Positions 48,932-61,600 of a stretch of 64,000 nucleotides of DNA are shown here, one piece after another; position 1 is the stretch's first letter, and the number at the start of each line of letters is the position of its first letter. This DNA comes from Cyanoderma ruficeps (taxonomy: Eukaryota > Chordata > Aves > Passeriformes > Timaliidae). The notes below the pieces were generated by a model, which saw nothing but the letters and a program-made list of their open reading frames with translations, did not search any database and had not been told where the DNA came from. Location: the NCBI GenBank assembly GCA_008694505.1, contig VZDJ01007747.1, positions 14,040,059 through 14,104,058 on the forward strand, read 5' to 3'. The position numbers and the translations under genes are program-made.

Positions 48932-49300
48932 CATAGAATCATGGAATGGAATCATTAAGGTTGAAGAAGACCTCCAAGATTACCATACCAACCAAACCAT
49001 ATCACCAAGTACCACATTCACTCTTTTTTGTCCACTTCCAGGCATGGTGACTTTACCACTTCCCTGGGGAGTGCATTCCAATGCTTGAACACTCTTTCAG
49101 TGAAGGATTTGTTTCTTAGATCCAAGCTGAGCCTTGCCTGGTATCGTTAGAGGCCATTTCCCCTTGTCCTGTCATTGGTTTCCTCTAGAAGAGGCTGATC
49201 CCCAACTCACTATAATCTTCTTTCAGGAATTTGTAGAGACCACTAAGATCTCCCCCAAGCCACCTTTTCTCCAGGCTAAGTAACCATCGTTCCTTACGTT
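48932..49300 (-). mobile_element. CR1 LINE 3' end
   Basis: An antisense CR1 with its tail on the left (CATAGAATCATGGAATGG). Landmarks in plus-strand order are CAGGCATGGTGACTTTACCA, CTTCCCTGGGGAGTGCATTC, ACTCTTTCAGTGAAGGATTT, CAAGCTGAGCCTTGCCTGGT, TTTCCCCTTGTCCTGTCATT, AGAAGAGGCTGATCCCCAAC, TTTCAGGAATTTGTAGAGA and TTTTCTCCAGGCTAAGTAAC. It covers the 3' UTR and the C-terminal ORF2 coding region and is 5' truncated near 49300. This is the longest and clearest CR1 in the window. Confidence 0.92.
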
Positions 49301-52300
49301 TCATACCCTAATACTTCCTTTACTAGGCGTGCACCTTCACTATTCCATGTATATAGCTCATGGACACTCATTTAATTATTCATATCAAGGTCATATTCAT
49401 TCCTTGTTTCTATACATTTGGAGTACTTCCTAACTCTTACTGTTTTCCATTCGTGCTTTATGAGGAAGGGGAAAGTTGCCTTTTTCTGATATAAGCCTAA
49501 TTATTGTCATCCCTGATTGATCATGTCCTACTATTACTAAAGCATAATGCATTTTGGAGAGGCTCCTATAGTGAAACATCCATACATTCCCATGTTGCTT
49601 TTGTTCTATTTATTGGGTAACACTTTACAAAGTGCCTTCTACCACTGCACGTTAGCACTAGTTCCGGGCTTTTAGGGAGTATGATGTTGCTTGTGGCAAA
49701 TATTTCTTGGTTTAACATTAATATAAACTGACTATGAGTGGAGACAGAACTTGAAGTTTGCACCTGCTAATATAAGGTTATCAAATTAAAACATGCATGT
49801 TCCATAATAGCTTTTACCTACAGACACAGTGAAATTCTTCCAAACCGTATTTTTTTGCACTTGTAGCAGTGTGTCAACTTGAATACATAAACTATGCATA
49901 TTGGACTACTGTTAATTTAAAAGCAGCAAAGTTAGATGAAACTAAAAAATGGGTAAATCCAGAATTAATTTTTGAACTGACTTAAAAACAGTCTTAACTG
50001 GCCCATTTCATTCAATGAAAAAGCTTTTAAAAAATTACCAGTTCACATGTTGAAAGGGAAGGCAAATCTCACTTGAACCTGCATCTTCTCTTCTTTCCTG
50101 CAAGTGCCTTAATTGTAATATCTTCAGACATTGCCTTTGTTGGTGTATTTCCACTTTCTATGCAATATATATATATTCATTAGCATAGTAATTAGAACTT
50201 GGGTTTCCCATGTAAGTTGCTTCAACAGACAGGGAATAGAATCATTTTTACTCATTCTGTCTCATTGAGTATATGAATATTTATTAAAAGTAATAAGAAG
50301 TTTCATCAGGAGAGAGAAAGAGAAAAATACTTATCAACAAACTGCCTATAGTAATAAAGATATAAATTCCTGGAAAATAGGGGTTAAATAGCCTTCAGGT
50401 AAAGCTGAAATGCAAAGGTAAGATTTCCATAGAATTACTGAGTGTTCAGAGAACTCTGTTATTGAGCAAAAAGTGAGGAACATATTACTGGAATTTTTCT
50501 CCTTGTTTTCTGTGTTTGGTATCAGCGTTAAAGTTTACTGTATCAACAAAAGAACTGAGGGAAAAAAAAGGGTTCATTTGATTTTCTTTCAGATGTCACT
50601 CACAGAGTTTGGAAAATCATTTGCACAGTTCCCTAGTCTCAATAGATATTGGTTCCTCCAGTTCTTTGTAAGGAATACTCCTCTACTGAGTGAAAAACAC
50701 AGCATAAATTAAGTTGGAAAAGTTAAGCTAACAGGTACAGAAGGCATCTTTAATACTGCCACAGCATCAGAAATTAGCATCACAAACTTTTAAACAAAAT
50801 TGATCCTAACATTATGGATGGTCTTTCAAAAGTAGAGACTGTTTTCAGATCATTTTTTGTGGTACAGTATTCTAATCCCATGTTAACATGTTCAACATAG
50901 TTTAGGCCAGTTATATTGGCAGCAAACTGCATAATGCAGTTTCTTTTTTTCTACAGCTTTTTAGACCAAGGTAAGCTCAGGTGTATGGTTTACTTTATTC
51001 TGGACCCTTATAATTTTTGGGCTGAGTTGTAGATGGAACTTGGCGTAGCCCTTTGAAGATATAAAAAACCCCACACGATTATGTTCTTGATCAACAAACA
51101 ATAGATAAACTCAAAGAATGAAAAAGACAAGAGGGCAAAGAGGAATTTTTAATTTTTAAGGTATGTATTGTACATTTTTCCTTTACATGTGTACAGCAAT
51201 TGGAAAGGTGACTTCTGATAGCTCATGGATCATATACCTCAAAGCAATGATTGCAACTAAGTCAAAAATCTGGCAAGGTCTTTCCTTTGACACAAAGAGA
51301 CATTTTTCCCTAAAAAATAAAATAAAACAAAAGTAACAGTATGAGTACTTACAGAGGAATATTTGAAAGCACTTCTGAAGTCCTGGGGGAAAAAAAGATC
51401 TGTAAAAATGATTAATGATTATCAGGCATAAAATAAGTGTTTTTAAGCTCTGTCAACTTTGCTTTTCTAATGAGGACTTAACTGTTCCCCAACTAAAGCC
51501 TTTATCCAAGCTGTGTTTGGTATTTCATTTAATCAATGCTTTGTACAGAGACAGTTACCATCATCATAACCTTTCAGTTCTTGTGTTTTGGCATCTTGCA
51601 GATTGTGTATGCAAGCTGGGGGCTCAAGGGAAGCACATTTAACTGAAATGTCCAAGTACAATTTAATGTGTGATGTAGGGTTATAGAACTCCTCTCAGAC
51701 TTGTTATTGTTGCAAAGAGAGGCTTTGTAATTACTAGAGGATTATGGCAGAATATGAAAGACCTTGAAAGCTGCTTTCGTGAAGATCAGGAATGTGTTCT
51801 GCACAACCTCTGAAACAATCAGCCAGAGTAGTGAAGCAGAAGTATATCAAAAAGTGAAGAGTTCACTGAAAAGGTCCTGATAGAAACACCCAATTAAAGA
51901 AATAAAAACTGATATTTAAGATTGTGAAAGGTTCTCACTTTGGTAAGAAAAAAGAGCCTTAGGAGGACTGGAAATGAGTTGACAATACAAATACAGTGGC
52001 TTCTTCCTCTTTTTTCTCAGTAACAAAAGTAATAAAATTTGAGTTTCATGTTACATAATTAAGAAGAATGGAATTGACGTTGGTTTTGCTGTTACACTGC
52101 CTAAATTATTATGCGAGATTGAGACCAATAACCCAGGAATAATTGAGGGGGTTTTCTTCCGATGGATAAATTAATGAAAAATTTTGGATAAGAGTATAGT
52201 GCAAAGACCAAACTGTCTTATTATATTAGCTTTCACTTCTTAATTAGGTTTTTTATCTAATTGTTTGTTTAGTCACAGAGGATCACTGTGGGGTTTTTAA

Positions 52301-54785
52301 ACTAATTTCTCTCCAAAAAAGTCTGTGTGTTTTTATACTGAGCTGTACATTTTGACTTTGTCCTTCCCTATTTCAGAATTAAAAAGCAAGAAAAGCAATA
52401 CAATGCTAAAAATAGTCTCCCTGAGTGTTGTTGGTGTGATTTTTGTTGATGTATGGGGTTTTTATTTGGGTTAAAATCTTATGCGCAATCCTGATCATGG
52501 AGGATTCGGCCATAAACTTTCTTCTCTATGATGGAAGCTGACTTGCCTGGCACTGAGTTTTCCATTAATACTTTTTTTTTCTCAGTGATGGTAGAGTTGA
52601 AGCAAGTATAGGTGAACTATCATTCAGGAGTGAGCAGGTAGGTAAATCATACAGTGCTTTTGAAAAATTACATCTGTGAATTTAACTAATACAGGTGTGA
52701 ACTTAGTTTTTTTACAGAAGTAATTAGCAAAACCTGAATCTTTTCCAGTTTGCTTACATATCAAATGCATTAAGATATTTTCACTTTATGAGTATTTCTG
52801 AATAACATGGTGAGAAAAGAATTTTGTTATGGTTTGTTTGGTGTTTTTTCTAAAGTTCTATCAATAATATATAAAAAAATATTTGAAGTCCACTTAGCAA
52901 TATTTTTCTTTTGTAGAAGACTTGTAATGTAGTTAAAACAAAATTCTACAAATATGTCAGGTTATTCTTTATGTGAAAGTACCTTTTGACCACTGAATAT
53001 TTATAAGCAGCCTGGTACAATAGCCAAGAAAACCTAAATAACCATTCCCACTATTATCAACACTGACACCTGCTCCAAATGTCAGTCATAAGAGGATGAT
53101 CTTTCCCATAATACCTACTGTTTATACGTCTGAGATAAAACCAACATGAACGTTACTAGTGTACAGCTCTTTTCAATAATTCTTTATTTTACATTACAGG
53201 TCTAAAATACTCTCATAAAGCAGATTTATATTGAGATTATTTTATTTTTGAGTCAGTTGAAAATTAGGAATTTCCAACAATAAAACGTTATTCCCTCGCC
53301 CCCAAGATAGTTAATTTAAAAACGTATGGACTTCTTACCTGGAAAAGATGTTTCATTTTTTTGGAAGTGCTATGGAGAGAGTGTAACATGGGAATCATAA
53401 GGTTAGACTTCCCATAAGAAGCAAAATTTATGCGAATGAGTATGTTCATTGGCAAAAAGCTAGATTAAATATATATATATATATATAAAATTTACTCTTG
53501 TTGTTAGCTGGCAAATTTACAAATATTTTCTTATTTTTGCCAGCACTCATATTGTGAAAAATAGTGCCGTGTGAAAGCAGCAGCACATTCTTACACTCTT
53601 GTTAAGAATTAGTGACTATGTGTGCTTTTGGAGGCCGACGGGCAATGATACTGTGTAGGAGTGGCCTAAGAATGAGTATTTCTGAATATGTAACGTTTAC
53701 ATATTGGGGAAATAAATTTTTGGAGTAATTGTATTTAAGCTATTTCTAGTTTAACTTTTCGATTTCACCAACCTTTTCCTTTTGAAACCCACTTTGTGTT
53801 TGAAAGATTTACATTAAGTTAACTTGTCATTGATATCCCGAGAACTTCTGAATGCTGTCAGAAAAAATGAAGGTTTTAGGAGACAAATATTGACATTGAA
53901 AGAAAAACAAGATTTAAATACTGTAAGTGAATAATGCTTTGTTCAAATATAAACAACAACAAAAGTCTTTATCTAATGTTCAGGTTAGTAAATAAGTTCT
54001 CAGATCAGTGTCGATGACAAGTACTCAGGAATTAACGTTTACTTTTCTGTTATAAAATAAAATTATTAAGTTTCTCATAAAACAGACTCAAATGTGTGTT
54101 TAGAGGCCCTATATTATAAATGAAATACAAAATACTGCATTTAAATAGGAGGCTGATAACAATGATATAAAAAATAGGAAGATACTAGTACTAGATGAAC
54201 TATACTGAATTCTTTTGTGCCCAGATATGATCTCCAAAAAATAGAAAAAAGCACAATCATTCCTTTGATGAATATACCCTGCGTAATTTGAAATATTAAG
54301 TGAGTTTCTACTGTAATATGTCCATCTCATCACACAGAATTTTAGAATATAATTCATAGGATAGTTCTTAAATAGCAGTTAATCCTAACTCCACAAGGAT
54401 TACTCTGTATATGTACACTATATGTACAAGGGAACTTCATACATCCAAAAAAAATTAATCCAGTTTTTACTTGGGAGTCTAATTTGAGCCTGCAAGGAAA
54501 CAATGTGTTTTTGCATTAGCTATCTGAATATAACTCTAGTGAATAAATTGATTGCTATGAATTTTAAAAGCTGTCAAAATTCAGACTGAATTTGTGATGA
54601 CTTTATTTTTTTGTTTTTTGGAACAAGAATAGATTCACAAAACTAGTAGTGAAGAGATAACAAGATAACAACTGTTTCTTTTCTTCATCTTCCCATCTCC
54701 ACCCACTCACCTCTCCCCCCGCAGAGTTGAAGATCTCACCATATGGTTTTCAATGCAATAACTCCTATATATAGGAAACTAGGTT
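49301..54785. other. AT-rich unique DNA with an AT microsatellite
   Basis: No gene is recognised. A pure (AT)n tract lies at 53469-53487, and a shorter alternating tract near 50164-50175. Confidence 0.6.
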
Positions 54786-54862
54786 TCCACCCCTTCCCCT
54801 GGCTGAGATTTAAACCTTTATTTTCTACCTTCTAGGGTAATCACCTAGTCACTGGATATTCT
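54786..54862 (-). repeat. tRNA-like relic, copy 1
   Basis: On the minus strand, CCAGTGACTAGG (54855 to 54844) resembles a degraded A box and GGTTTAAATCTC (54816 to 54805) a B box. They are spaced about 40 bases apart, as in tRNA-derived promoters. No acceptor stem or cloverleaf remains, so this is interpreted as a decayed tRNA-derived repeat. Confidence 0.4.
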
Positions 54863-55092
54863 GCAGTGGTATGCTCTCACCTGAACTATCTTGCTACTTT
54901 GACCGAGCTGTGTGCCTCCCAAGTGATTTCTTTAACCAGCAGACCAAAGAGTCATTCTCTCTCTTTGACTCAGTATTTAAATAATCCATGCAGAACAGCT
55001 TTTTCCATGGGGATCGAGAGAAGCCAATTATAGATTTCTCACTGGTTTAAGAACTCTTTTGGGAAGGTGAAAATGTGGGTTCAAGAATGTGC
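54863..55092. other. Spacer between two tRNA-like relics
   Basis: The sequence is less AT-rich than its surroundings and matches no element that I can name. It may belong to the same composite repeat as the flanking relics. Confidence 0.3.
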
Positions 55093-55165
55093 AGACAAGG
55101 TCTTGAACCTGATTGTCCCACATTGTATATCAGATGAGGCCCTAACCGCAGAGCTATTGAATAAG
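55093..55165 (-). repeat. tRNA-like relic, copy 2
   Basis: On the minus strand, TAGCTCTGCGGTTAGGGC (about 55156 down to 55139) is very close to a canonical tRNA D-arm/A box, and GGTTCAAGACC (55109 to 55099) is a near B box. The 47-base spacing between their starts is right for a tRNA-type promoter. It lies about 300 bp from copy 1 in the same orientation. Poor pairing elsewhere rules out a working tRNA. A tRNA-derived SINE relic is the best reading. Confidence 0.5.
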
Positions 55166-58100
55166 TGAAGAGAGGGGGGATTCTCTTTACTTCCATGAAT
55201 GATTTACAAAGAGCGTGTAAGCCTAATCTTTCATTTCCAGTTCTTTAGTTTTGTGTTTAAATAGCTTATGCAGAGTTGCCTGTGTCTCTGGCAAGTATAC
55301 AAATTGATGATTGAAGAAAAATATTACTTTTGAGAACGTAGAAGGATAATTTTTCCCCACCTTTTTTGTTCCTAAATATTTTCTGAATATTTCTGTCACT
55401 TCCAAATGAAATCAAAGTATGGCTTTCTTTGTCCCTAAATGCATAATTTTAGTTAAATTGCAGGGGTATTTTAGAGGAGGGGAAGATGAGTGGTTTTTTT
55501 GTCAATACTCTTTGTTTGTTAAAACATCTAACTCAAAATTATTTACATAATACTTAAAGCCCTCTTGCGTATACTTCCATGTTTCCTAACACTTCCTAAT
55601 TCAAGAACCTGTACTGAGCTAGCATGCCTCTATTAAGAAGGAGCAATAGAACTTGCTGGCCATGAGTGCTTATTTCAATTCAGGCAGAAGGATCACTAAA
55701 GGAACACTGGCCATTTATGAAATCTTAGTCATATTTCTCTACCTTTTACATTGCCAATGGATGCGAGGAAAAGCCAGAATTAAGTATAGGTATTTTTTTT
55801 TATGGGGAAAAATCAAGCTAGATAAATCATACCTGCAAAGGTCAGTTGTTGATATCTTGCAGGAAAATGTCTCAGTAGTAGTGTACAGATACAGAACAAG
55901 TTGTCAAATATTGAAAATCTGTACAGAGTCACACAGAAGGTTTGCTGGTACCAGTTGTGAAACCTAGAGTTCCCAGGTCTTAATTTAGTGAATGATTTTC
56001 CCTTCCTTTAGAGCTGTAATAAAGACCAAGAATGGTACCTAGAAAGAGCTCTTGGTGTTAATCTTGATTTCCCAAGCTTTTATGTTATATCAGTGGAGTA
56101 ATGGTCAAGAACACAGCATCCATCCTTCTCCAAGGAATATACACTATAAGAATCAAGACACAAGCTGAATAATCCCATCTAGTTACCTAAACCTTGGTTT
56201 TCTTCAGCTCTCCCTTTCAAAAGTTTACCTAGCAAAACAAAGAAATCCATTCATTTTTTGATTATACATGTTCACAAACATCCAACACACATTTCATGGG
56301 GAAAGGGAAAATTCCCTGTACATTAATTTTCCTAGAAGGTAGTTATACCACAGTAGGTATTTAGGCAGCCCCAATGCCCTCACTTCTACTCAGAAGACTG
56401 TTTTGAAATATTTTATAGATTTGTGTTCCTTGTACTTTTTTATTAAATGCTGAGAGGAAAAGTTACTTGAACTCAGAGTCATTCATATGTGTCTGTTCTC
56501 ACAAAATAATGCATTTTTCTGGAAGAGTGCTAATCCAAATGCCCAAAGATACCAACATTCTTTCTGGAAAAGTCAGGTGTATTTGTTAACTCTTACTTTG
56601 TTGCTTGTTGACCTTTTTGCAGGAAGATCTAGTGCATTGTTCAGGCAAAAGCTATCGCTAATAGAACATCCTGAATTCTATTTTTAACTAATCACCTGTC
56701 TTTCTTGATAATGCTGAATCTTCTTAGTCCATAAAGCTAAATCTAGTTTCCATTATGGAGAAATTAGGATATTTCAGCCAATGTTTTATTCCTAAGACTG
56801 AAAATGATTTCTGAACTACAGAAGTGAAAGCAATAATTAAATATAAATAATCACTCTTTATTTCTTTCCTCTGACATGCCCATTCTTAGATTTAAACTGT
56901 GTATTAAAAATGGTAATAAAAATGTTAATAATAATTCTTATGCATGTTCTGTTTCATATCTAAGAATCTTCTCTTACTTCACGGGTTTTGCAAAATTAGA
57001 AAAACTGGATTTAGCAATGTTCAAAACAAGCGTCCAAGATACAGATCTTTAAAGTGATTCTCCATTCATATAAAGCAGATGCAAGTATGAAGATTTAGTA
57101 CATGAACAACTTCTGCACTGCATGCAGGATTTGATGAAACCTGTAACCTGACTGTGAGATAAGCAGGGCAGGGAAACTCAGGTGTGTTTCTTCTGTCCTG
57201 CCCCCTCAGCCCAGTAGGTGAGCTAACTGGAAGCAGCAACCAGATGCAAAGGTAACAGAAACAGGAGGAGAAGGTGCTAGAGAGATCATAAAGTGATATT
57301 TTGCACTAATTTTTTTTTTTCCTACCCCCACAAAATTTCTTTCATGGCATTCCTCAGTCTTAGTTTGTGTGTCTCAAGATTTCCCACAGTTAACTTCCAC
57401 CAGGTACACAGTTTGTGTTCTGTATCAGATCTGTGTCTTCCAACCTAAATAGTGCATTGTCGTTGTTCAGGTAAAACTTTCTACAATGACGTTTGCCACC
57501 TGAAATTGTTTTCTTACTTAATCTCTTATCAGAAGACTAAAATTGGTATTGAGGAACTTAAAAAACAAACCAAAACAAATATAAAATCCTGAACAAACCC
57601 CAAAGTGAAACTCTTGCAAACATGGGAACATTCCCCGGCTTATTTTTCTCAAAACCAAGGAAAATCTCAAGAAAGAAAAATGAAAATAGGAAATAATAAA
57701 TAAAACATCTTAAATTATGCTTTTTTCACCCCCCTCCCCAAAAAAAAAGTGAAGCACATATGGAATTATAATTATTTGTTTCTCATAAGTAAGAAATTTT
57801 AGAAAAATGGTTACTTGTCTTAGCATTAGGTGATCAGGTGCCTCTACTTTTTGCTTCAGGGCCCGTGTTGTAGATGTGATAGAGCTTTATATATTTCTCT
57901 GTTTTTTAATAGATGAAGTTATTCTCCAATTAAATGAACAATACTTTCCAAAATGAGTTTCCAATGCCATAAATATTTAACAGTTGGAATAATAACACTC
58001 AGTGCTTGAGTTAGATAACTTTTCATTTATGGACTACTGAAGTATGTTGAACTACACAGATCTTTATTTTCTGTGAAATTATGCTTAGATTCTACAGGAA

Positions 58101-61100
58101 TGCACATTCACTTTAAAAAGTCTTGCTCAAACAGTAAATTATTTCAGTCTCTAACAGGAAATGGGAATATATGACAAATGCAACTTTATAAAATATTTCT
58201 AACTATGCCTTTTAAAGAGGTTTATATAAAGCAGACAAATATTCACTCTTTGGAGAATCAATATACTGCAGTTAAAATCATGAATATTTTTCTTTTGTAC
58301 TTGCACTTTTTTATTTTTCCTTTAAAAGTGGGATAAAATCCACATTCACCTTGAGTGTAGAACTGAATCTTTCTATTACATATTCCCTGCCTGGATGTCA
58401 CACTAAGGCCACTTAAGTCACTTCAGCACCAGTCAGAGATGTTCAGAGACACTTCCTCTGAGTGCTTTAATTGTTCATCAAGACCTAACCCTTTGAACAT
58501 TGCTTTAAGGCATATTGGCTCTGCTCTTGAGTCACTGAAGCAAAATTGGAGCATCTGGATGCAGTGTCAAAATAGCCGAGGGAGCTGCAGTGCAGCACCC
58601 AAGTGGATAATCTCAACATAGAATACAAACACTGCATTAGCGATTGCCGGAAGGCTACAGTTCATCTTCCTGTGAAATACAATACAAGAAAAGTTAAAGG
58701 ATGATACTTTTTCCTTTGTATCTTCTGTTGTGTGAACAAAGAATCAAGCTGTGTTTTGATGTTTTGTCAAGTGTTTGGCCGCATTTTCAATCCTTGTTTG
58801 CCCTTCTAATCCACTGATTTTTCTTTTCTTTGGACAAAGCAATGAATGTTTTTTACAGTTTATGCTGAATTGGATATGTTTGTGCAAAAGAAGGAATCCA
58901 GTCGATGACATTGTCTTTGAATCAAAGTAGAGGAAGAATGAGTATGATAATATTTTAGTTGCCTATTAGTACTATAACATCTAATTATACTCTCTTTACT
59001 TGTAAATAATTTTTTATAATTCTGTGACCTATGTGAAGTAATACTTCTTTTGCTTTGTTTGCTTTCACAGAAGGCAGCAAAATTGCATTGCGTTGATTGA
59101 AAAGAGCATTGTAAGTAACTCTTTCTGTTTCCCCTGTTGAATTAGGCATCACATTTTATATTTCTAAATCCACTAAAATTTTATCTTATGGATAAAACTG
59201 TGTTCTTCCTTGAAAACTGGTGAACAATTAATACTCTGTGAGGGCCTGTGAGACATCTGGCATGTGGCTACAGACACAATTCCCAAGCCAGATTTCTTTT
59301 GCCATCGGCAAGAATAGTTTATGTGAGGCTTAGGCCAACAGGTCAAGAAATATAAATGCAGAAGCATGCTAAACACACCACCTGACATCAGGCTTTGCCT
59401 GGAACATGGTTGATCTGTAGAGTGCACACCAGAATGAATACTGGAGTGCAAAACTGGGGCACAGCAGCATAAACAGTCTGTTTCCTGACTTCCTGTTTTT
59501 CTGACCATTCATCTAGGATTTTATTCATATGTGTGTATAAGTGAAACTAAATACCAACAGAAGTGTAAGACGGATTTGAAGATTTATTAGTTTTATTTGA
59601 TTCAGATTGCATTATTGATATATATGTGCACAGAAGTTGAACATACCGTAAAATAATTTGTTCAATGATACTAAAAAAACCCCCTCTGCTAAACACTCTG
59701 CTTCACACTACTATTTGAACTATTCACACTACTCTTCCAAAAACATTAACAAAATATATTCCATTTGGAACATGTCAAGTAAATGGGTAACACTTTTTCT
59801 AGCATGTCTAGCTATCATTAATTTAGTTAGTATTCATTGTAATTACACTCATCATAACGAATTCATTTAGTATTAATGTGAATATTATACAACTTTTTAG
59901 ACAATCCATTATAATTCAGCAATAATTAATGTACATATTAAATGAAGTGTTACTACTTATTGCTATGATAAAGCCATGTTGTTTCGATTGAAAAGCTTTA
60001 GAGGAAGTTGTATTTTATCTCATTGGTATTCCAACTGTTGCCAGGAGATATTCTTCAATGGCAAAGGGCAATTCTCCTTGGGAGACTTGTTAACTTTTCA
60101 GAGAGATTCCATGTTTGCACTTGTCTACTGATTCACTTATAAGATACTAGCATTTGAAGCAAGATACTTCATGGACATGATAATGCAAAAAACTCATTGA
60201 ACTAAATGAGTGAAAAAGCATGAAAAATTTCTGACATTTCAGAAATCCATTTCAGTATCCAATTAAAGATGCCTGAGTTTATAAGTGAAGTCCTGTAGCA
60301 TTTACATTTTCTGATTCTTCTTCCCTTCTACCCACCCAGAGTAATCCAAAACTGAGAAACAAGTATTTTAAATGTATCACACATCAGCAGGATTAGGTGC
60401 CTCAAAGGCATCCATGCTCACTTCAGAAAGCTGCCTAAAAGTAATGACATGGGGAAACATTGCAAAAGAAGAATGCCTGTATTGGATGAGAGTAAGAATT
60501 ATCTGGACAGCATCCTGTCTCTGGGCAGTGATTACAAATATATGCCATGGGAAGGGTAAGAACTAGAACTAGATTCCCCAGCCTCCAGCGGTTTTAGCTG
60601 AAGGAATTTTCATCACATGTATGTGCTTTCTAAAGATTAAGATTTTGTTGTATTTTGGTTCCCTGCATCTGTTCCTACAAACCTGTTCAAGTCTTAGAAC
60701 AGATATGAGTTGCATGGGTTTGCTACCCTGTTCATTTAGTGCATAAAGAACTTTTTTTGTTGTTTTGAATGTGATTTTGTCTATCCTAATTTGAATCCAC
60801 ATTGCATTGAATTTGATTGAGCTGTAAACAATCCGTTCCCTTTATGCCATCAGTGATTTGTGAGCCTCATCTATATCCTTCTTTGGAGAGCACCTTTTCA
60901 AGAGAAGTATCCTACTCTGTATAGAAGTTGTTCATCTTTCATGCCGTTTTGGATTTTGTGTGCTACTTGTGGCTTTCAAAGTGTGAGAAGTTCTTAGGTT
61001 TATACTATTTCAAAATCTTTTCCTCACTTTTCCTTAGTTTCTTACTGAATGCCAATATTGCATGGTTATCCAACTATGGGCTCATTTCTCCAGGGTGACT

Positions 61101-61229
61101 GTCAACTCCAGGCCCACTATGTTAAATTTCCCACCTTCCCTCAGCCTCTCTTGTGTATCACTTTACATTGATTTGCAGGGCATTTATTCTGCCATTGTTT
61201 TGCCTTGTCACTCAGTCTTGTGAGTACAG
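55166..61229. other. AT-rich unique DNA, nothing recognised
   Basis: No gene or clear transposon is found. Open frames at 55653-55967 (plus) and 59173-59508 (minus) are about 100-110 codons and have no motif. Sequence at about 60850-61230 may be the outer part of the LINE relic that follows but cannot be aligned by eye. Confidence 0.5.
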
Positions 61230-61600
61230 AATTTCCGGAATTCTATACTATCTGTCCTTGTCCTGGCTAACCCAAATAACTCAAATCAGGAACATTTCTC
61301 AACAACCCTCATCCCTCTTCCCAGATTATTTATGAATGTTGAACAGCACACACCCTAGAAAAACTCTTTGAAAAAACCTTGCAGCAATGTCTCTCAATTT
61401 CAGGAGCTGGATCTTTACTTCTAACTCTCTACTACTTTGCCTTTAAAGTCTGTTATACATGCCTGCCTTCTTACCTGCTTACTTTTTATAATAGCCTTTG
61501 TTAAGGAACTCTAGGAAAAACCACTTGCTAATCCAAGGTAGACTCCTACTGTGCAACTCCAGGCAACCAAATCACTCATACTTTTATCAGTTGAATGATA
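61230..61600 (-). mobile_element. Probable ancient LINE (CR1/L3-like) relic
   Basis: The plus strand reads like the antisense of a LINE reverse-transcriptase region found in old amniote CR1/L3-type elements: TTATTTATGAATGTTGAACA, GCACACACCCTAGAAAAACT, CTGCTTACTTTTTATAATAG, CCTTTGTTAAGGAACTCTAG and AATCCAAGGTAGACTCCTAC, in the right order and spacing. Divergence is high and the edges are uncertain. The match is from memory of such repeats, so the subfamily is open. Confidence 0.45.

Noticed and set aside
55653..55967. 104-codon plus-strand open frame
   Set aside because: It has an ATG four codons in, but no recognisable domain, splice context or homology. It is probably chance.
59173..59508. 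111-codon minus-strand open frame with a real ATG and many cysteines
   Set aside because: The cysteines form no zinc-finger or other spaced pattern, no signal peptide or domain is recognised, and the length is within chance expectation.
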